64,000 bases of DNA, from contig CAKOXO010000005.1 in the NCBI GenBank assembly GCA_934130165.1, forward strand, positions 1 to 64,000, read 5' to 3'. A program made the position numbers and the translations under genes. Under the pieces are notes generated by a model. That model worked only from the letters and a program-made list of their open reading frames with translations, was not told the origin of the DNA and made no database searches. The DNA comes from an uncultured Bacilli bacterium (lineage in GTDB: Bacteria; Bacillota_I; Bacilli_A; RF39; UBA660). Each line of letters starts with the position of its first letter. Positions within the stretch are counted from its first letter, which is position 1. Shown one piece after another: positions 61,940 to 64,000 of the stretch.

Positions 61940-62707
61940 TTATAATTCTAAGTCGTTATTTTTCTTTTTATCTTCTTTATAATCTTTTATAATAGGCAAA
62001 TCATATATTTTCTTATATTCTTTTTCAGTTATTATATTATTTTCTCTTAAATCATTTGCAACATCTTTATATTTACTTTTTAATATATTACCAAAGAACC
62101 CTTTAACTCTTTCAGATATAAAGTCTACAATTTCATTAACTCTTCGTTTCCATGATTCTACTTTTGCTTCAAACACAATTACTTTTTTATTTAAATCTTT
62201 TATTGTATTTTTTGCTACTATTAACAAACTTTCTTTTCCTTCTAATTTTATTTTTAAATCTTCATTATCGTTGACTAAATTTCTAATAGTCTTATAATTA
62301 TCATCTAAATCTTTTTTATCAGAGGATATTATCAAATTATTTTTTGATAAAGGTTGTTGTTTTAAGTTTTCTAATATTTCTTTAACCTCATTTGATTTAT
62401 CATTTATCTTATCTACATTTTTATTTATTTCAGTTATTTTCTTATGTTGCTTGTTATAAGAATCTTTTAGTTTTATTTTCTCATTATAGCCATTTATAAA
62501 GACTTCTTCACTTTCTTCTAGTATTAAGTAATCATTTTCTTTAACTTTTAAAATGTGGAGTTTTGCATAGGCAATATTAGTGTTTTTAATTGATTTAATA
62601 TTACCTGGTATAAATTCATATTTAACACAAGCAAACCGACATATCATATCTATCTTTCTATTAAGTTCATCACTTATTTTCAAATCTTTAGTTTCTATCT
62701 CAAACAT
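61940..62707 (-). CDS. Coiled-coil protein, possible remnant of a MobV-type relaxase
   Basis: 255 residues. Residues 85-190 are coiled coil (KKITEINKNVDKINDKSNEVKEILENLKQ; KNTIKDLNKKVIVFEAKVESWKRRVNEI). The end, FISERVKGFFGNILKSKYKDVANDLRENNIITEKEYKKIY, resembles the C-terminus of Pre/Mob (MobV) plasmid mobilisation proteins, but the N-terminal relaxase domain is missing. ATG 62707 is chosen over a GTG at 62716. Start region follows the tRNA terminator. Confidence 0.5.
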   Translation of the reverse strand: MFEIETKDLKISDELNRKIDMICRFACVKYEFIPGNIKSIKNTNIAYAKLHILKVKENDYLILEESEEVFINGYNEKIKLKDSYNKQHKKITEINKNVDKINDKSNEVKEILENLKQQPLSKNNLIISSDKKDLDDNYKTIRNLVNDNEDLKIKLEGKESLLIVAKNTIKDLNKKVIVFEAKVESWKRRVNEIVDFISERVKGFFGNILKSKYKDVANDLRENNIITEKEYKKIYDLPIIKDYKEDKKKNNDLEL

Positions 62708-62737
62708 AATCATCACTCATCATTTCGTTTTAAGCAG

Positions 62738-62762
62738 AAAAAAACTAACTATTTCTAGTTAG
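62738..62762 (-). terminator. Terminator of the tRNA operon
   Basis: Minus strand: CTAACTA GAAA TAGTTAG then seven T; a GNRA tetraloop hairpin. Confidence 0.88.
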
Positions 62763-62774
62763 TAATCTATTACT
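62738..62774 (+). repeat. Direct repeat flanking the small island, copy 2
   Basis: Matches 60592-60629 with two substitutions and one indel; contains the tRNA operon terminator. Confidence 0.7.
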
Positions 62775-62807
62775 TAAACTCAGGGATTGTCCGAGTATCA
62801 ATCAATA

Positions 62808-62892
62808 TGGTGCGGGTAACAGGAGTTGAACCTGCAAGGGTTGCCCCACTAGATCCTAAGTCTAGCGCGTCTGCCAATTCCGCCATACCCGC
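62808..62892 (-). tRNA. tRNA-Leu (anticodon TAG)
   Basis: 85 nt with encoded CCA. Acceptor GCGGGTA pairs with TACCCGC, discriminator A; anticodon stem CTAGA/TCTAG with loop CTTAGGA (anticodon TAG); long variable arm (GGGGCAACCC); T-arm GGTTCAACTCC. Type II tRNA, leucine. Confidence 0.96.
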
Positions 62893-62901
62893 AATAAAAA
62901 A

Positions 62902-62978
62902 TGGTGGACCCTATTGGACTCGAACCAATGACCGTTCGGTTATGAGCCGAATGCTCTAACCAACTGAGCTAAGGGTCC
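62902..62978 (-). tRNA. tRNA with CAT anticodon, probably tRNA-Ile2 (lysidine) rather than Met
   Basis: 77 nt with encoded CCA. Acceptor GGACCCT/AGGGTCC, D-arm GCTCAGTTGGTTAGAGC, anticodon loop CTCATAA, T-loop TTCGAGT. C4-G69 and C5-G68 in the acceptor are the features TilS uses to recognise Ile2(CAU) in E. coli, which favours Ile2; elongator Met is the alternative. First gene of the Ile2-Leu pair, 9 bp apart. Confidence 0.93.
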
Positions 62979-62989
62979 ATCGCTATTTA

Positions 62990-63018
62990 ATGATAGCATA
63001 TTTTTTTTAATTGTGCAA
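62990..63018 (-). promoter_or_regulatory. Promoter of the tRNA pair
   Basis: Minus strand: TTGCAC (63018-63013), 17-bp spacer, TATCAT (62995-62990); start about a dozen bases before the first tRNA. Confidence 0.65.
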
Positions 63019-63022
63019 CAAA

Positions 63023-63048
63023 AAATAGAGATTTTTTTCTCTATTTTC
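63023..63048 (-). terminator. Rho-independent terminator
   Basis: Minus strand: aaatagaga (63047-63039) pairs with tctctattt (63031-63023), followed by T's; it includes the stop of the gene at 63041. Confidence 0.75.
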
Positions 63049-63460
63049 CTAACATATTTAATAAATTGATTTTAAACATATCTCTTTCTGGATCGGTTTT
63101 TGAAATCATAACACCTTTGTATGTAGAAAGTTCAGCTCTATGTCCTTCATCTAAAATTCCTTCTGGAGTGATATTAGTAAGTAGAATCACCTTTTTATCT
63201 GTATACACTGTATAATGTAATCTAATTTCACCATGAACTTTAACAAACATTTTATCAGTTGGCAATTTTAATTCATAAGAAATTGTTTTAGCTTTTTCAT
63301 CTTTGCTAATTTCTTCTCCTAAAAAGTTTCCTTTACGAATTTCTGGATAAAAGTTAAAAGTTAATTTCTTGTAAGCTAGCATGTTATACTTTCTTAAAGA
63401 TCTTTCTTTTTTTCTAAAATCATTTTCATCCAAATACTCAAATATATAAGAATTATCCAT
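63041..63460 (-). CDS. Hypothetical soluble protein
   Basis: 139 residues, not recognised. Mixed alpha/beta, no signal peptide: charged N-terminal helix (DENDFRKKERSLRKYNMLAYKKL) then beta strands (KMFVKVHGEIRLHYTVYTDKKVILLTNITPEGIL). AGGGGGTTGA before the ATG and a consensus sigma-A promoter show a well expressed monocistronic gene. Confidence 0.65.
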   Translation of the reverse strand: MDNSYIFEYLDENDFRKKERSLRKYNMLAYKKLTFNFYPEIRKGNFLGEEISKDEKAKTISYELKLPTDKMFVKVHGEIRLHYTVYTDKKVILLTNITPEGILDEGHRAELSTYKGVMISKTDPERDMFKINLLNMLGK

Positions 63461-63489
63461 ATATATTCAACCCCCTAAACATTATAGTA

Positions 63490-63516
63490 TTGAAGACCCC
63501 TGCTATCTTCAAAGTA
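63490..63516 (-). promoter_or_regulatory. 5' UTR hairpin of the gene at 63041
   Basis: In the transcript TTGAAGA pairs with TCTTCAA around the loop TAGCAGGGG, right at the predicted 5' end. It could stabilise the mRNA or regulate it. Confidence 0.35.
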
Positions 63517-63521
63517 CACAC

Positions 63522-63550
63522 ATTATAGCATAATATTAGTAATTTGTCAA
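63522..63550 (-). promoter_or_regulatory. Consensus sigma-A promoter
   Basis: Minus strand: perfect TTGACA (63550-63545), 17-bp spacer, perfect TATAAT (63527-63522). Confidence 0.85.
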
Positions 63551-63589
63551 CATTTGTCATATAAATTGCCATTTATTATACACTTATTA

Positions 63590-64000
63590 TTAGTTTTTAT
63601 CACTATTATATTTCCAATTTAATTGCTTTTTATATACTTTATTTTTACTAATATCTCGCAAATCGAGATTATAGTTATTACCATCATTTAACTTTCTTAA
63701 TGCTACATCTTTAAAAATGCTTACAGATGCATCTTCATCAGTTACTTTATTTACAAGTTTGTAAGTTAAATATCTTTGGTAGTTTTCTTCTGTTTTAGCA
63801 TCATATAATTTATTAAGTTTTACCTTTTCTTTTTTTGTTAAACTGTTAACTCCTTTGGTGTTGTTACACATTATTTGCATAGCATCTATAATAGATTTAA
63901 CAGATAAATAAGAATTAGAAATATTAGTTTTTCCCCTAAAATCATTTCTAACCATTTTAAAGAATATATTGGCAAGTTTTTTCTTTCTACTAAAACTATT
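63590..64000 (-). CDS. Hypothetical protein, 5' end beyond the window
   Basis: The reading frame stays open to the right edge; upstream of the first internal ATG (63955) the codons read NSFSRKKKLANIFFK and no ribosome-binding site is seen there, so the true start is probably outside. The visible 136 residues are basic and helical (SVKSIIDAMQIMCNN; LTKKEKVKLNKLYDAKTEENYQRYLTYKLVNK). Not recognised. Confidence 0.5.
   Translation of the reverse strand, partial: NSFSRKKKLANIFFKMVRNDFRGKTNISNSYLSVKSIIDAMQIMCNNTKGVNSLTKKEKVKLNKLYDAKTEENYQRYLTYKLVNKVTDEDASVSIFKDVALRKLNDGNNYNLDLRDISKNKVYKKQLNWKYNSDKN

Noticed and set aside
1..64000. Mycoplasma-type code (TGA = Trp)
   Set aside because: Several conserved genes end in TGA (rsmD, nusB) and Trp positions in conserved motifs are TGG.

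Overview
This is an AT-rich, gene-dense chromosomal window from a low-GC Gram-positive bacterium of the Bacilli/Erysipelotrichia-like (Firmicutes) branch. TGA is used as a stop (rsmD, nusB and the gene at 3184 end in TGA) and Trp is encoded by TGG, so this is the standard bacterial code and not the Mycoplasma code. Several gene orders match Bacillus subtilis: ylbD-ylbE-ylbF-rsmD, hrcA-grpE-dnaK-dnaJ with a CIRCE operator, rnhC divergent from cvpA, spoIIM near xerD-drm(deoB), and tkt-sirA-yneF. SpoIVB, SpoIIM, YlbD, a SirA-like protein and a cluster of wall-binding proteins without signal peptides suggest an endospore former, or a recent descendant of one.

Layout. 1-3.6 kb: end of a surface protein with Ig-like repeats, a decayed ISL3-type insertion sequence and two small membrane-anchored proteins. 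3.7-8.8 kb: topoisomerase IV (parE, an unknown coiled-coil gene, parC). 8.8-10.3 kb: ylbDEF-rsmD. 10.3-11.6 kb: a pilin-like surface protein. 11.6-18.2 kb: heat-shock operon with an oligopeptidase F gene inserted between dnaK and dnaJ. 18.2-24.1 kb: RNase HIII, CvpA, an HTH membrane protein, a YigZ-family protein and an AI-2E-family exporter. 24.1-30.9 kb: alanine T-box leader, two P-loop kinases, alaS, holA, uvrC. 30.9-38 kb: a type IV pilin-like gene, mutL, a methyltransferase-like gene, miaA and mutS. 38-43 kb: nusB-xseA-xseB and two unknown genes. 43-47 kb: spoIVB, a YetF-like gene, spoIIM and mnmA. 47-52 kb: an HTH regulator, a DUF1540 protein, deoB-xerD on the minus strand, and rarA. 52-59.6 kb (minus strand): tkt-sirA-yneF, a polysaccharide deacetylase and the wall-binding cluster. 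59.9-64 kb: a gene-poor stretch, a small tRNA-associated island, tRNA-Leu(TAG) and a CAT-anticodon tRNA, and two unknown genes, the last running off the window.

How the genes work together. Most of the window is DNA maintenance (ParCE, MutS/MutL, UvrC, ExoVII, RarA, HolA, XerD, RNase HIII), translation and RNA modification (AlaS, MiaA, MnmA, RsmD, two tRNAs), proteostasis under HrcA/CIRCE control, and sporulation or envelope functions. Regulation readable from the sequence includes a sigma-A promoter with CIRCE before hrcA, an Ala T-box before the alaS operon, a palindrome inside the promoter of the HTH regulator at 47.1 kb, and a long hairpin that buries the sirA start codon. Many genes are separated by tight Rho-independent terminators, and some downstream promoters overlap these hairpins.
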